Assembly: GCA_003141245.1 (NCBI GenBank)
Contig: PLLE01000041.1
Coordinates: 115,338 to 157,336 of the forward strand
Source: Chloroflexota bacterium
Lineage (GTDB): Bacteria; Chloroflexota; Limnocylindria; Limnocylindrales; CSP1-4
Length of the DNA: 41,999 nucleotides
Direction: 5' to 3'
Below, one piece after another: positions 1-7,343 of this stretch. Within the stretch, counting starts at the first letter, position 1. Each line of letters begins with the position of its first letter. Made by a program: the position numbers and the translations under genes. The notes beneath the pieces were generated by a model, which was given only the letters and a program-made list of their open reading frames with translations, did not search any database and was not told the origin of the DNA.

Positions 1-1212
1 GCGGACCTCTGGGCTCGCGAGATGGCCGAGGGCAAGCTGGCGCGCGTCCACCGTGGCGACTCCGAGGCGATCGAGCTGGAGGGCGAAGAGGGAGAGAGCG
101 AGCTCGATCTGTCGTTCGGAGACGAAGACCAAAAGGTCTCGATCGCTCTGGTCGGGCGGCCGAACGTCGGCAAGTCGAGCCTGCTCAACTCGCTTCTCGG
201 CGAGGACCGCGCTATCGTCAGCGAGATCCCCGGGACCACTCGCGACGCCATCGACACTCACCTGCGCTGGGGCAGAAGCGACATCGTCCTGATCGACACA
301 GCCGGAATCCGGCGCCCCGGCAAGGTGGCGAGCGGCCCCGCCGCGGAACGTTACTCGACGCTGCGGGCCTTGAAGGCGGTCGATCGGGCCGACGTCGTCG
401 TCCTCGTCATCGACGCCTTCGACGGGCTCACGGCCCAGGACGCGCACGTCGCCGGGTTCATCGTCGAAGAGGGTCGCGGCCTGGTGCTCGCTCTCAACAA
501 ATGGGATTTGCTCGAAGAGAAGACCGGCCGGACCTTCGATGAATACACCGCCGAGATTCGCGCCGACGTCCCCTTCCTGGACTTCGCCCCGATCGTCTCG
601 ATCAGCGCCAAGACGGGCCAGCGAGTCGGCAAGGTCCTCGAGCTGGCGGTCGATGTCTGGGGCGAGCGGCGCAAGCGAATCTCCACACCGGAGCTGAACA
701 GGGTCATGCGGGCCGCCGCGGTACGTCAGCCGCCGCCGCCCGGAAAGCTCGGGCCGCCCAAGATCTTCTACGCCACCCAGGTGAGAGTGGCCCCGCCGAC
801 CTTCGTCTTCTTCGCGCGACACGCGGACCAGGTCCATTTCAGCTACCAGCGGTTCCTCGAGAATCGGCTGCGGGCCGAGTTCGGCTTCGACGGCACGCCG
901 ATTCGCCTCGTCTTCCGCGAAAGGGCGGGCGGCAGGAGCGATCCGGGCGGCGCTCGGGGCAGGGGCGTGGCCAGAAGCCCGGGCCGCGGACCGGTCAGAG
1001 GTGCCGGCAAGCCCAGACCGGTGGGGCCCCTGCCGAGCGGCCCCACGCCGAACGGCCCCCCGCCAAGCGGCCCGCGACCGGCCCGAGCCTCCGGTGGCGC
1101 GACCGGTTCGAGCGGCGCGCCGGGTACTCGTCCCGCGCCGGGAAACAAGCCAGCCCGTGGCGTCGCCGGCAGTGTGAAGCGGCCGCCGGGCCGCCGAGGC
1201 CGCCCGGCCTGA
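1..1212 (+). CDS. der: Ribosome-assembly GTPase Der (EngA), 3' part
   Basis: The reading frame is already open at base 1, so the first GTPase domain lies outside the window. What remains is the second G domain and the KH-like domain of Der, an essential GTPase for 50S subunit assembly. Visible motifs, counting the first codon as residue 1, are the P-loop GRPNVGKSS (52-60), DTAG (99-102), NKWD (166-169) and a SAK G5 motif near 202. The KH-like domain ends near base 920 with the pattern [11 protein letters not shown]. After it comes an unusual tail of about 95 residues rich in Gly, Pro, Arg and Ala with GP-S/N-GP repeats; Der normally ends soon after the KH domain. The methionine at base 22 is internal. 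Confidence 0.95.
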   Translation, partial: ADLWAREMAEGKLARVHRGDSEAIELEGEEGESELDLSFGDEDQKVSIALVGRPNVGKSSLLNSLLGEDRAIVSEIPGTTRDAIDTHLRWGRSDIVLIDTAGIRRPGKVASGPAAERYSTLRALKAVDRADVVVLVIDAFDGLTAQDAHVAGFIVEEGRGLVLALNKWDLLEEKTGRTFDEYTAEIRADVPFLDFAPIVSISAKTGQRVGKVLELAVDVWGERRKRISTPELNRVMRAAAVRQPPPPGKLGPPKIFYATQVRVAPPTFVFFARHADQVHFSYQRFLENRLRAEFGFDGTPIRLVFRERAGGRSDPGGARGRGVARSPGRGPVRGAGKPRPVGPLPSGPTPNGPPPSGPRPARASGGATGSSGAPGTRPAPGNKPARGVAGSVKRPPGRRGRPA

Positions 1213-1255
1213 CGCCGGGATAGCGGCGCCAACTCGCGGAGGCCGTGCGTCGGTC

Positions 1256-1264
1256 TGCTATGCT
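1256..1264 (+). promoter_or_regulatory. Extended -10 of tRNA-Pro
   Basis: TGC-TATGCT lies 10 bases before the tRNA, which fits a start of transcription just upstream of the mature 5' end. No good -35 element is visible. The same TGCTA---T form recurs before nrdR, infC and cvpA. Confidence 0.5.
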
Positions 1265-1274
1265 CTCGGCTGAT

Positions 1275-1351
1275 CGGGGCGTGGCGCAGCCTGGTAGCGC
1301 ACCTGAATGGGGTTCAGGAGGCCGAGCGTTCGAATCGCTCCGCCCCGACCA
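1275..1351 (+). tRNA. tRNA-Pro(GGG)
   Basis: A 77-base cloverleaf. The acceptor strands CGGGGCG and CGCCCCG pair, with A as discriminator and an encoded CCA at 1349-1351. The anticodon stem CCTGA/TCAGG closes the loop ATGGGGT, giving anticodon GGG. The T arm carries GTTCGAATC. It reads proline codon CCC. Confidence 0.95.
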
Positions 1352-1481
1352 TCTTCCCAAGCGCGAATCGGCGGATTCGGAGCCTGCTGTGGGCCGCGCT
1401 CGAAGGTCCGTGCCGGCTATGGACCGGTTGTCTGTCCAGGAATGCCCCCGAAGTGCTATTGGCTCCCGACGGCAGGTGGAT

Positions 1482-1504
1482 CAATATACACACGGGCCAT
1501 ATTG
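1482..1504 (+). promoter_or_regulatory. Inverted repeat upstream of the Flp pilin gene
   Basis: CAATAT and ATATTG form a 6-bp dyad separated by 11 bases, ending 23 bases before the pilin start codon. TATTGGC also occurs as a direct repeat (1457-1463 and 1500-1506). The AT-rich dyad stands out in GC-rich surroundings and could be an operator or part of the promoter. The role is inferred only from symmetry and position. The rest of 1352-1515 shows nothing else. Confidence 0.35.
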
Positions 1505-1527
1505 GCAATGCACTTATGAGGTGTCAC

Positions 1528-1671
1528 ATGTTCCTCCGCAAGACCGAAGGCCAGGGCCTCGCCGAGTACGCCCTGATCCTCGCCCTCATCGCCATCCTGG
1601 CGATCACCGCGCTGCTCTTCCTGAGCGGCCAGATCAGCACCATCCTGAGCACCATCGGCGCCAAGCTGTAA
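1528..1671 (+). CDS. Flp/Fap-type pilin subunit
   Basis: A 47-residue prepilin of the Tad (tight adherence) system. It has a short basic leader MFLRKTEG, then the prepilin-peptidase motif G|xxxxEY (cut after Gly8; Glu and Tyr at mature positions 5 and 6). One hydrophobic helix of about 20 residues and a short polar tail follow. The ATG at 1528 was chosen because GAGGTG (1518-1523) sits four bases before it; the ATG at 1516 overlaps that ribosome site. The gene stands alone: no Tad secretion ATPase, TadZ or prepilin peptidase is in the window, so the machinery must be encoded elsewhere. A strong terminator follows directly, indicating a monocistronic, probably abundant transcript. Confidence 0.9.
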   Translation: MFLRKTEGQGLAEYALILALIAILAITALLFLSGQISTILSTIGAKL

Positions 1672-1689
1672 TCCGTCGCGCAGACAAAC

Positions 1690-1727
1690 GGGACCGGGTC
1701 GCGGACAACGTGACCCGGTTCTTTTTT
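1690..1727 (+). terminator. Rho-independent terminator of the pilin gene
   Basis: ACCGGGTC (1693-1700) pairs with GACCCGGT (1712-1719) and is followed by TCTTTTTT. It is the clearest intrinsic terminator in the window, 20 bases after the pilin stop. Confidence 0.9.
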
Positions 1728-1825
1728 GTGGGGTAGACGCCGCCCACGGCCTTGTCGGTCATCCCACGGTACACTCGGCCGCGGATGGTCGGCCGCAGCA
1801 ACGGGGCCGAACGCACGTTGGACGA

Positions 1826-3379
1826 GTGACGATCGTGGAAGAACTGGCCGAGCGCGGCGCTGGTCGCAAGCCCGAGGCTGAAGCGCTGGACGAGCAGCAG
1901 CTGTCCGGCGTCGGGGACATGGACCCGGAGGCCTTCCGGGTCGCCGCGCATGCCGCCGTGGAGATCATGGCCGACTACCTGAAGGGGGTCGGCGAACGAG
2001 CCGTCATGCCGGCCATCGAGCCGGGCACGCTCCGAGCGCTCTTTCCCGCCGCGCCGCCCGACACTCCCGAGCCGATCGAGACGATCCTGGCCGACTACCG
2101 GCGCCTGATCGAGCCGAACGTGACGCACTGGCAGCACCCGAGGTTCCTGGCTTACTTCAGCAGCGCCGCGTCGGGGCCGGGAATTATCGGCGAGATGCTG
2201 ACGGCCGTGCTCAACTCCAACGTCATGCTGTGGCGGACGAGCCCGGCCGGGACCGAACTGGAGCAGGTGGTGGTCGACTGGTTCCGCCAGGCGCTCGGCC
2301 TGCCCGCCGGGTTCGACGGTCTCCTGACCGATACGGCCTCCACTTCGTCGCTGCTGGCCCTGGCCGCGGCGCGACAGGCGGCCGGCGTAGATGCGGCGGC
2401 GCGGGGTTTGCCGGGCCGCCCGGAAGTGCCCAGGATGCGCGTCTACGCGTCGGAGGAAGCCCACTCCTCGATCGAGAAGGCTTGCATGACCCTCGGGCTC
2501 GGTCAGGCCGGCCTGGCGCGGATCCCGACGAACGACCGGTTCGAGCTTCGCATCGAGGCGCTGGAGGATGCGATCGCCGGCGACAAGAAGGCAGGCATTC
2601 GGCCGATCGCGCTGGTGGCGACGATAGGGACGACCTCGACGACCTCCGTCGACCCGGTCCCGGCCATGGTCGACGTCGCCGCTCGCGAGGGTATGTGGCT
2701 GCACGTCGACGCCGCCCATGCCGGCGCGGTGGCCCTGATCCCGGAGCGGCGCGACCAGTTCGCCGGCTGGGAACGGGCGGATTCGGTCGTGACGAATCCG
2801 CACAAGTGGTTCTTCTCGCCGGTCGACGCCTCGGTCCTGTTGACGACCCGTATGCCGGTCCTGCGCGACGCCTTCAGCCTCGTGCCGGAGTACCTGCGCA
2901 CGTTGGACCACGAAGGCCCGATCCGCGACTACAACGAATACACTCCGACGCTCGGTCGACGCTTCCGCGCCCTCAAGCTGTGGATGCTGCTGCGCTACTT
3001 CGGCCTGGACGGCCTGCGCCGCCGGATCGAATACCACCTCGAACTGGGGCAGCGTTTCATGCGCTGGATCGACGAGAGCCCGGACTTCGAACGATTGGCG
3101 CCGGTGCCGTTCTCCACGATCTGCTTCCGCTATCGCCCGGCCTGGCTGGCCGCGAAGCAGGACGAGCCCGACGTGGCCGAGGAGCTCGATCGGCTGAACG
3201 TCGCCCTGATGGACGCCATCAACCGATCCGGCGAGGTCTTCCTCTCGCACACGCGTCTGCGCGGCCGGTTCACGATTCGCCTAGCGCTCGCGAACCTGCG
3301 CACCGAGGACGCGGACCTGGATCGGGTCTGGCAGGTCATTCGCCGCGAGGCCGCGGCCCTTGCGGCGGCGCCATCCTGA
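1826..3379 (+). CDS. PLP-dependent group II decarboxylase (aromatic-L-amino-acid type)
   Basis: A fold-type I PLP enzyme of the aromatic amino acid decarboxylase family, 517 residues from the GTG at 1826. The usual family start, MDPEAFR, begins at an internal ATG at 1919, so the first 31 residues may not be translated. Visible features are THWQHPRFLAYF near residue 95, the cofactor Asp/His motif HVDAAHAG near 293, and NPHKW with the Schiff-base lysine at about 327. It should decarboxylate an L-amino acid to an amine; the substrate cannot be told from sequence (tryptophan, tyrosine, DOPA and phenylalanine are family substrates). It lies alone between the pilin terminator and a separately promoted gene. 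A -10-like TACACT is at 1770-1775. Confidence 0.9.
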   Translation: MTIVEELAERGAGRKPEAEALDEQQLSGVGDMDPEAFRVAAHAAVEIMADYLKGVGERAVMPAIEPGTLRALFPAAPPDTPEPIETILADYRRLIEPNVTHWQHPRFLAYFSSAASGPGIIGEMLTAVLNSNVMLWRTSPAGTELEQVVVDWFRQALGLPAGFDGLLTDTASTSSLLALAAARQAAGVDAAARGLPGRPEVPRMRVYASEEAHSSIEKACMTLGLGQAGLARIPTNDRFELRIEALEDAIAGDKKAGIRPIALVATIGTTSTTSVDPVPAMVDVAAREGMWLHVDAAHAGAVALIPERRDQFAGWERADSVVTNPHKWFFSPVDASVLLTTRMPVLRDAFSLVPEYLRTLDHEGPIRDYNEYTPTLGRRFRALKLWMLLRYFGLDGLRRRIEYHLELGQRFMRWIDESPDFERLAPVPFSTICFRYRPAWLAAKQDEPDVAEELDRLNVALMDAINRSGEVFLSHTRLRGRFTIRLALANLRTEDADLDRVWQVIRREAAALAAAPS

Positions 3380-3444
3380 CGGCCTCCCAAGCCCCGAGAC
3401 CAGGCTTCGGCAGTGAGGTTGCGGGCGGCAGGGCCACGGGGCGG

Positions 3445-3450
3445 TACGAT
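3445..3450 (+). promoter_or_regulatory. -10 element of a probable leaderless promoter
   Basis: TACGAT ends exactly six bases before the GTG at 3457, so transcription would begin at or next to the start codon. There is no Shine-Dalgarno sequence. The same geometry occurs at 13842. Confidence 0.5.
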
Positions 3451-3456
3451 TGACGC

Positions 3457-4152
3457 GTGAATGTCCCCCCCGTTCAGCGCTTCTGCGCCCCGCTCGCGAC
3501 GGTCGCCACCCCCTGCGCGGTCGTGGGAGTGGCCGTGCTCTTCTTCCTGAACCCGATCTGGGTCGGCTTCGACCAGGGTCGAAGCAACGTCGCGGACCTC
3601 ACCGGCTACACCCCCGCGCAGGTCAGCCAGGTGACCGGCGGCATCCTCTCGGACCTGGTCTTCGGGCCGCCGAAGTTCGACGTGACGGTGAACGGGACTT
3701 CGGTGCTGGACGAGCGCGAGCGAAGTCACATGGCCGACGTGCGGACCGTTCTGCTGGATCTGGGCCTCGTGGCGCTCCTGGCGGCGGTCGCCCTGGTGGC
3801 GATCGGGCTTGCCAGCCGCGGCGCACGCTGGTTTTGGCGAGCGGTGAGGGCCGGTGGCGTCATCCTGGCCGGGGGAGTCGTCGTGGTCGGACTGGCCTTC
3901 GCGGTCCTCTTCGACCAGGCCTTCGAGCTGTTCCATGAGATCTTCTTCCAGCCGGGTACGTACCTGTTCGACCCGCGGTCTGAGCGGTTGGTGCAGCTCT
4001 TCCCGGACCAGTTCTGGTCGGAGACGAGCGTCGGCCTGGCGGGCGCGGTACTGGTCCTGGCTGTGATCGTGGCTGCGGGGGCAGGCCGCCTGGCCGGGCC
4101 GACCGCGGAGGCAGTCGTTGCCGGCAGATCCGAGACAGGGGCGTCGCGATGA
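3457..4152 (+). CDS. DUF1461 (TIGR01906-like) integral membrane protein
   Basis: A 231-residue protein with about four or five hydrophobic segments (roughly residues 15-33, 98-118, 130-152 and 192-212). The family signature is clear: FELFHEIFF followed by GTYLF and LFPDQFW. The biochemical role of this family is unknown. The start is GTG with a -10 six bases upstream, suggesting a leaderless mRNA. Its stop overlaps the start of the M50 protease gene by four bases (ATGA), so the two are co-translated and may act together in the membrane; that link is inference. Confidence 0.8.
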   Translation: MNVPPVQRFCAPLATVATPCAVVGVAVLFFLNPIWVGFDQGRSNVADLTGYTPAQVSQVTGGILSDLVFGPPKFDVTVNGTSVLDERERSHMADVRTVLLDLGLVALLAAVALVAIGLASRGARWFWRAVRAGGVILAGGVVVVGLAFAVLFDQAFELFHEIFFQPGTYLFDPRSERLVQLFPDQFWSETSVGLAGAVLVLAVIVAAGAGRLAGPTAEAVVAGRSETGASR

Positions 4153-5492
4153 ACTCCGGAGTGCCGCTGGGCCGCATCTTCGGGACCGAGATCAGGGCCC
4201 ATTGGACGTGGGTCTTCCTGCTGGCCCTGATCACCGTGGTCTTTGGCGGGGAGCTCTCGGCGCAGACGAAGGACGGATTCGATCCGGCCTGGGGGTGGGG
4301 GACCGCGATCGTGACGGCGGTGCTGGTCTTCGCCTCGGTCACGGTCCACGAGCTGGCGCACGTCGGCATTGCCCGACGAAATGGCATCGGCGGCAACGTG
4401 GTCGTCGTGCAGATGCTCGGCGGGACGTATCTGATGGAAACGCGGCCGAGGACACCTGGCCAGGAGTTGCGGACGGCTCTGGCGGGGCCGGTCCTGAGCC
4501 TGGCTATGCTGCTGGTCTTCGGCGCCGCCGCAGGCTTCCTCGAACTCGTCTGGGGCGCGTCGGACAACGTTCCGCAGGGGATCGCGGCAGCGGCTTTCGT
4601 TACCGATGTTCTCGCGCTCTTCAACCTGCTCCTGGCCACGATCAATCTGATCCCGGGCTATCCGATGGACGGGGCCCGGATCGTGCATGCCATCTCCTGG
4701 GCCCGGTCCGGGAGCGAGGAGGTGGCGACCGCAACTGCCAGCCGCGTGGGGCGGCTGGTCGGCGTCGGCGTCATGCTCGTCGGCGCGGCCCTGGTGCCGC
4801 TGACCGATCTATGGCCGGGCCTGGCCCTGATCGTGGCCGGCTGGCTGCTCATCGGGTCGAGCCGTGTGCTGGACCGCCGGGCGCTGCTGCAAAGCCTGAT
4901 CGCCGGGGCGCGCGTCTCGGACGCCCTGGATTCGGAGCCGGCCCGGATCCCGCCCCAGCTCACCCTCGACGTCTTCGCCGGCGAGTACCTCGGAGATCGG
5001 CTCGGAGCCGCCGCCCTTGTCGAACGCGGCCAGGAGTTGCTGGGAATGATCGGGACCGCACAGATCCGGCGCATCCCGCGCCGCAAATGGCCGTCCATGC
5101 GCACCGAGCAGGCGATGGTGCCCCTCGGGAGCGTCCCCCGAACCAGTGGCGACGCCGAGCTCTGGCCGGCACTCGAGATACTCGAGCGATCCGGCCTGGA
5201 TGCGCTGATGATCGGCACCGGAGAGCAGGTTTCGGCGCTGTTCACACGCCGGTCGGCCGCCCACCTGATCCGCCAGCGAGCCGAGGAGCACGCGAAGCAG
5301 TCCGCGGCAGCCATGCCGCCCCGGGGTTTCTTCGGCAGGCGGCGGCCGCCTGCGCCTCTGAGCGCGCGGCCGTCTTGGGCCGCGTCGCCCCCGAAACCCC
5401 CGACGGCGCCCCCGTCCGAGCCCACGCCAGCTCCGACCGACGATACCGACGAGACTCACGACACCGACGATACCGACGACACCCAACGATGA
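4149..5492 (+). CDS. M50-family membrane zinc metalloprotease (site-2 protease-like)
   Basis: A polytopic protease of 447 residues. The zinc motif HELAH is at residues 67-71 and the third ligand lies in LIPGYPMDG, with Asp174. Family members cleave substrates inside the membrane, often anti-sigma factors or signal peptides. Hydrophobic helices fill residues 20-235. Residues 240-365 form a soluble region where this subgroup usually has CBS-like sequence, though it is poorly conserved here. The last 70 residues are Pro/Ala-rich and end in an acidic Asp-Thr repeat. It overlaps the DUF1461 gene by four bases. The substrate is unknown. Confidence 0.85.
   Translation: MNSGVPLGRIFGTEIRAHWTWVFLLALITVVFGGELSAQTKDGFDPAWGWGTAIVTAVLVFASVTVHELAHVGIARRNGIGGNVVVVQMLGGTYLMETRPRTPGQELRTALAGPVLSLAMLLVFGAAAGFLELVWGASDNVPQGIAAAAFVTDVLALFNLLLATINLIPGYPMDGARIVHAISWARSGSEEVATATASRVGRLVGVGVMLVGAALVPLTDLWPGLALIVAGWLLIGSSRVLDRRALLQSLIAGARVSDALDSEPARIPPQLTLDVFAGEYLGDRLGAAALVERGQELLGMIGTAQIRRIPRRKWPSMRTEQAMVPLGSVPRTSGDAELWPALEILERSGLDALMIGTGEQVSALFTRRSAAHLIRQRAEEHAKQSAAAMPPRGFFGRRRPPAPLSARPSWAASPPKPPTAPPSEPTPAPTDDTDETHDTDDTDDTQR
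5435..5486 (+). repeat. Short in-frame Asp-Thr coding repeat
   Basis: Repeated GAC-GAT-ACC type units encode a DDTDE/DTDD tail at the C terminus of the M50 protease. It gives an acidic, disordered end and looks like a simple-sequence expansion. Confidence 0.6.
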
Positions 5493-5520
5493 CCAAGTTC
5501 TGCGCGGAGGTGAGGGCCTG

Positions 5521-6144
5521 ATGTCTTCCGACGAGAAGCCCGGCGAGGGCATATTCGAGGACGCCTCTCGAGCCGAGCGGCGTCGAGTTGGGCACGTCGA
5601 CCGCGTCGGCAGACCCCGCATGACGGACGTGACCGACCAGCCTGTGGTGGCGCGGCGGGCCGTGGCCGAGGCCGAGGTCGCCGTTTCGCACGAGACGCTC
5701 AGCGCCATAGTCGACGGCACGAATCCCAAGGGCGACGTCCTGAGCGTCGCCGAGCTGGCTGGCGTCATGGCCGGCAAGCGCACCAGCGACCTGATCCCGC
5801 TCTGTCATCCCGTGGTCCTGACCGACCTGCTGGTTCGGGCCGTACCGGACCGGGCAGCCGGCGTGGTGCGCATCCGGGTCGAGACGGCGACGATCGGGCC
5901 GAGCGGCGTCGAGATGGAGGCGCTCACCGCGGCCGCCGTCGCGGCGCTCACGGTCTACGACATGGTCCGCGAGATGGACCGCTCGGTCGCCATTCGGGCC
6001 GTGAGGCTGCAGCGCTCGGAGGAGCCGGTCTCGGGGCCACCGCCCCGGGCGCCTCGCGGCGCGCGCGTGGCCGGGCGCATCGCCGGCGCGCCGCCGCGGG
6101 GCTCGTTCGGCGGCCGCGTGCCCCCACGCAGACACGGCTCGTAG
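5521..6144 (+). CDS. moaC: Cyclic pyranopterin monophosphate synthase MoaC
   Basis: A molybdenum cofactor enzyme that turns 3',8-cyclo-GTP into cyclic pyranopterin monophosphate. The start at 5521 follows a strong GGAGGTGAGG (5506-5515). Conserved parts are RMTDVTDQP (the Asp17 region of E. coli), NPKGD (Lys51 equivalent), KRTSDLIPLCHP (His77) and GVEMEALTAA (Glu112 and Glu114). The helix then reads YDMVREMD where E. coli has YDMCKAV, so the position of catalytic Lys131 appears to be Arg. The usual KSGG end is replaced by about 50 Arg/Pro/Gly-rich residues, making 207 residues against about 160. No other cofactor gene is nearby. Confidence 0.9.
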   Translation: MSSDEKPGEGIFEDASRAERRRVGHVDRVGRPRMTDVTDQPVVARRAVAEAEVAVSHETLSAIVDGTNPKGDVLSVAELAGVMAGKRTSDLIPLCHPVVLTDLLVRAVPDRAAGVVRIRVETATIGPSGVEMEALTAAAVAALTVYDMVREMDRSVAIRAVRLQRSEEPVSGPPPRAPRGARVAGRIAGAPPRGSFGGRVPPRRHGS

Positions 6145-6212
6145 CCGCACATTCGCGCGCGCCGAACCGCCCAGGCGGGCGATGCCGCCCTGGCGGGACA
6201 ACCGACACGCGG

Positions 6213-6221
6213 TGCTATCCT
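6213..6221 (+). promoter_or_regulatory. Extended -10 of the nrdR-dcd operon
   Basis: TGC-TATCCT lies 44 bases before the nrdR ATG. An imperfect GC hairpin (about 6167-6197) lies upstream. No NrdR box was seen. Confidence 0.4.
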
Positions 6222-6264
6222 CCGTGCGAGGCCACGGGCACACGTGGCGGAGGAGACGGACCCG

Positions 6265-6738
6265 ATGCGCTGTCCGCGGTGCGGCGAACGCGAAACCCGC
6301 GTCATTGACTCGCGCGACCTCGATGAGGTCAGCATCCGCCGTCGCCGCGAGTGCGCGTCCTGCGCCACCCGCTTCACCACCAACGAGCGGATCGAGGCCC
6401 CTCGCCTGGTAGTGATCAAGCGCGATGGGACGCGTCAGGAGTTCGATCGCGACAAGCTGGCGTCGGGCTTGCGTAAGGCCTTGACCCGCCGGCCCGTCCC
6501 GGAAGACGCCGCGGAGAGAGCCGCCGATCAGATCGAGGCTGAGCTGCGCGCCGGCGGGTCGTCCGAGATCGAATCCTCGGAGGTCGGACGGCTGGCCATG
6601 GACAAGCTTCGAGCGATCGACCAGATCGCGTACATCAGGTTCGCCAGCGTCTACCAGAGCTTCGAAGACCTCGAGACCCTGAAGCGCGAGGTCGACAATC
6701 TCTACGCCCAGCGCGAGAGCGGAGCGACTGTCAAATGA
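6265..6738 (+). CDS. nrdR: Transcriptional repressor NrdR
   Basis: An ATP/dATP-sensing repressor of ribonucleotide reductase genes, 157 residues from the ATG at 6265. That start follows GGAGGAG (6249-6255) and puts MRCPRC at the N terminus, as usual; a GTG at 6244 would add seven residues. The zinc ribbon uses Cys3, Cys6, Cys30 and Cys33, followed by an ATP-cone from about residue 45 (VIKRDGTRQEFDRDK). It overlaps dcd by four bases, joining repression of dNTP synthesis with dCTP breakdown in one transcript. Confidence 0.95.
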   Translation: MRCPRCGERETRVIDSRDLDEVSIRRRRECASCATRFTTNERIEAPRLVVIKRDGTRQEFDRDKLASGLRKALTRRPVPEDAAERAADQIEAELRAGGSSEIESSEVGRLAMDKLRAIDQIAYIRFASVYQSFEDLETLKREVDNLYAQRESGATVK

Positions 6739-7343
6739 GCGTCCTGTCCGACCGCGACATCGCGGGCGCGCTGCAGGCCGGGCGGATCAGGATCGAACCG
6801 TACGACTCGGTCGACCTTCAGCCCTCCTCGGTCGACCTCCACCTCGACCGGAGCTTTCGGGTCTTCCGCAACAACCGCTATCCGTACATCGACGTCCGTA
6901 CCGCCCAGCAGGACCTGACCGAGTTGCTCACGGTCGCCGATGACGAGCCCTTCGTTCTGCACCCGGGCGAGTTCGTGCTCGGCCAGACGCTCGAATGGGT
7001 CGAGCTGCCGGGGGATCTGGTGGCTCGACTCGAGGGCAAGTCGTCGCTCGGACGCCTGGGTCTGCTCATCCATTCGACCGCGGGCTACGTCGATCCCGGG
7101 TGGAAGGGCAAGCTCACCCTCGAGCTGTCGAACGTCGCCAAGCTGCCGATCGCGCTCTACTTCGGGATGAAGATCGGCCAGATCAGCTTCCTGACGATGT
7201 CGAGCCCGGTGGACCGACCGTATGGCTCGGCCGGCCTCGGGTCGAAGTACCAGGGCCAGGCGGAGCCGACCGCCTCGGCCTTCTTCGAGGACTTCAAGGG
7301 CAGGCGCTCGCCGACGACCGGGGATCGAGGGCCGACTCGATGA
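6735..7343 (+). CDS. dcd: dCTP deaminase, probably dUMP-forming
   Basis: A 202-residue trimeric dUTPase-fold enzyme that deaminates dCTP. The conserved core is EGKSSLGRLGLL, HSTAGYVDPG and LTLELSN. The HSTAG motif resembles the bifunctional mycobacterial and archaeal enzymes that also cleave dUTP to dUMP, rather than E. coli Dcd with its HVTAHR-type sequence, so direct dUMP formation is likely (inference from motif). The last 15 residues are variable. The ATG overlaps nrdR (ATGA) and the stop overlaps the next start (ATGA). Confidence 0.92.
   Translation: MSVLSDRDIAGALQAGRIRIEPYDSVDLQPSSVDLHLDRSFRVFRNNRYPYIDVRTAQQDLTELLTVADDEPFVLHPGEFVLGQTLEWVELPGDLVARLEGKSSLGRLGLLIHSTAGYVDPGWKGKLTLELSNVAKLPIALYFGMKIGQISFLTMSSPVDRPYGSAGLGSKYQGQAEPTASAFFEDFKGRRSPTTGDRGPTR

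Noticed and set aside
1634-3250. 538-codon open frame on the minus strand opposite the decarboxylase
   Set aside because: It is antisense to a gene with a clear PLP motif; the translation is Arg/His/Gly-rich without domains, as expected for the mirror of GC-rich coding sequence.
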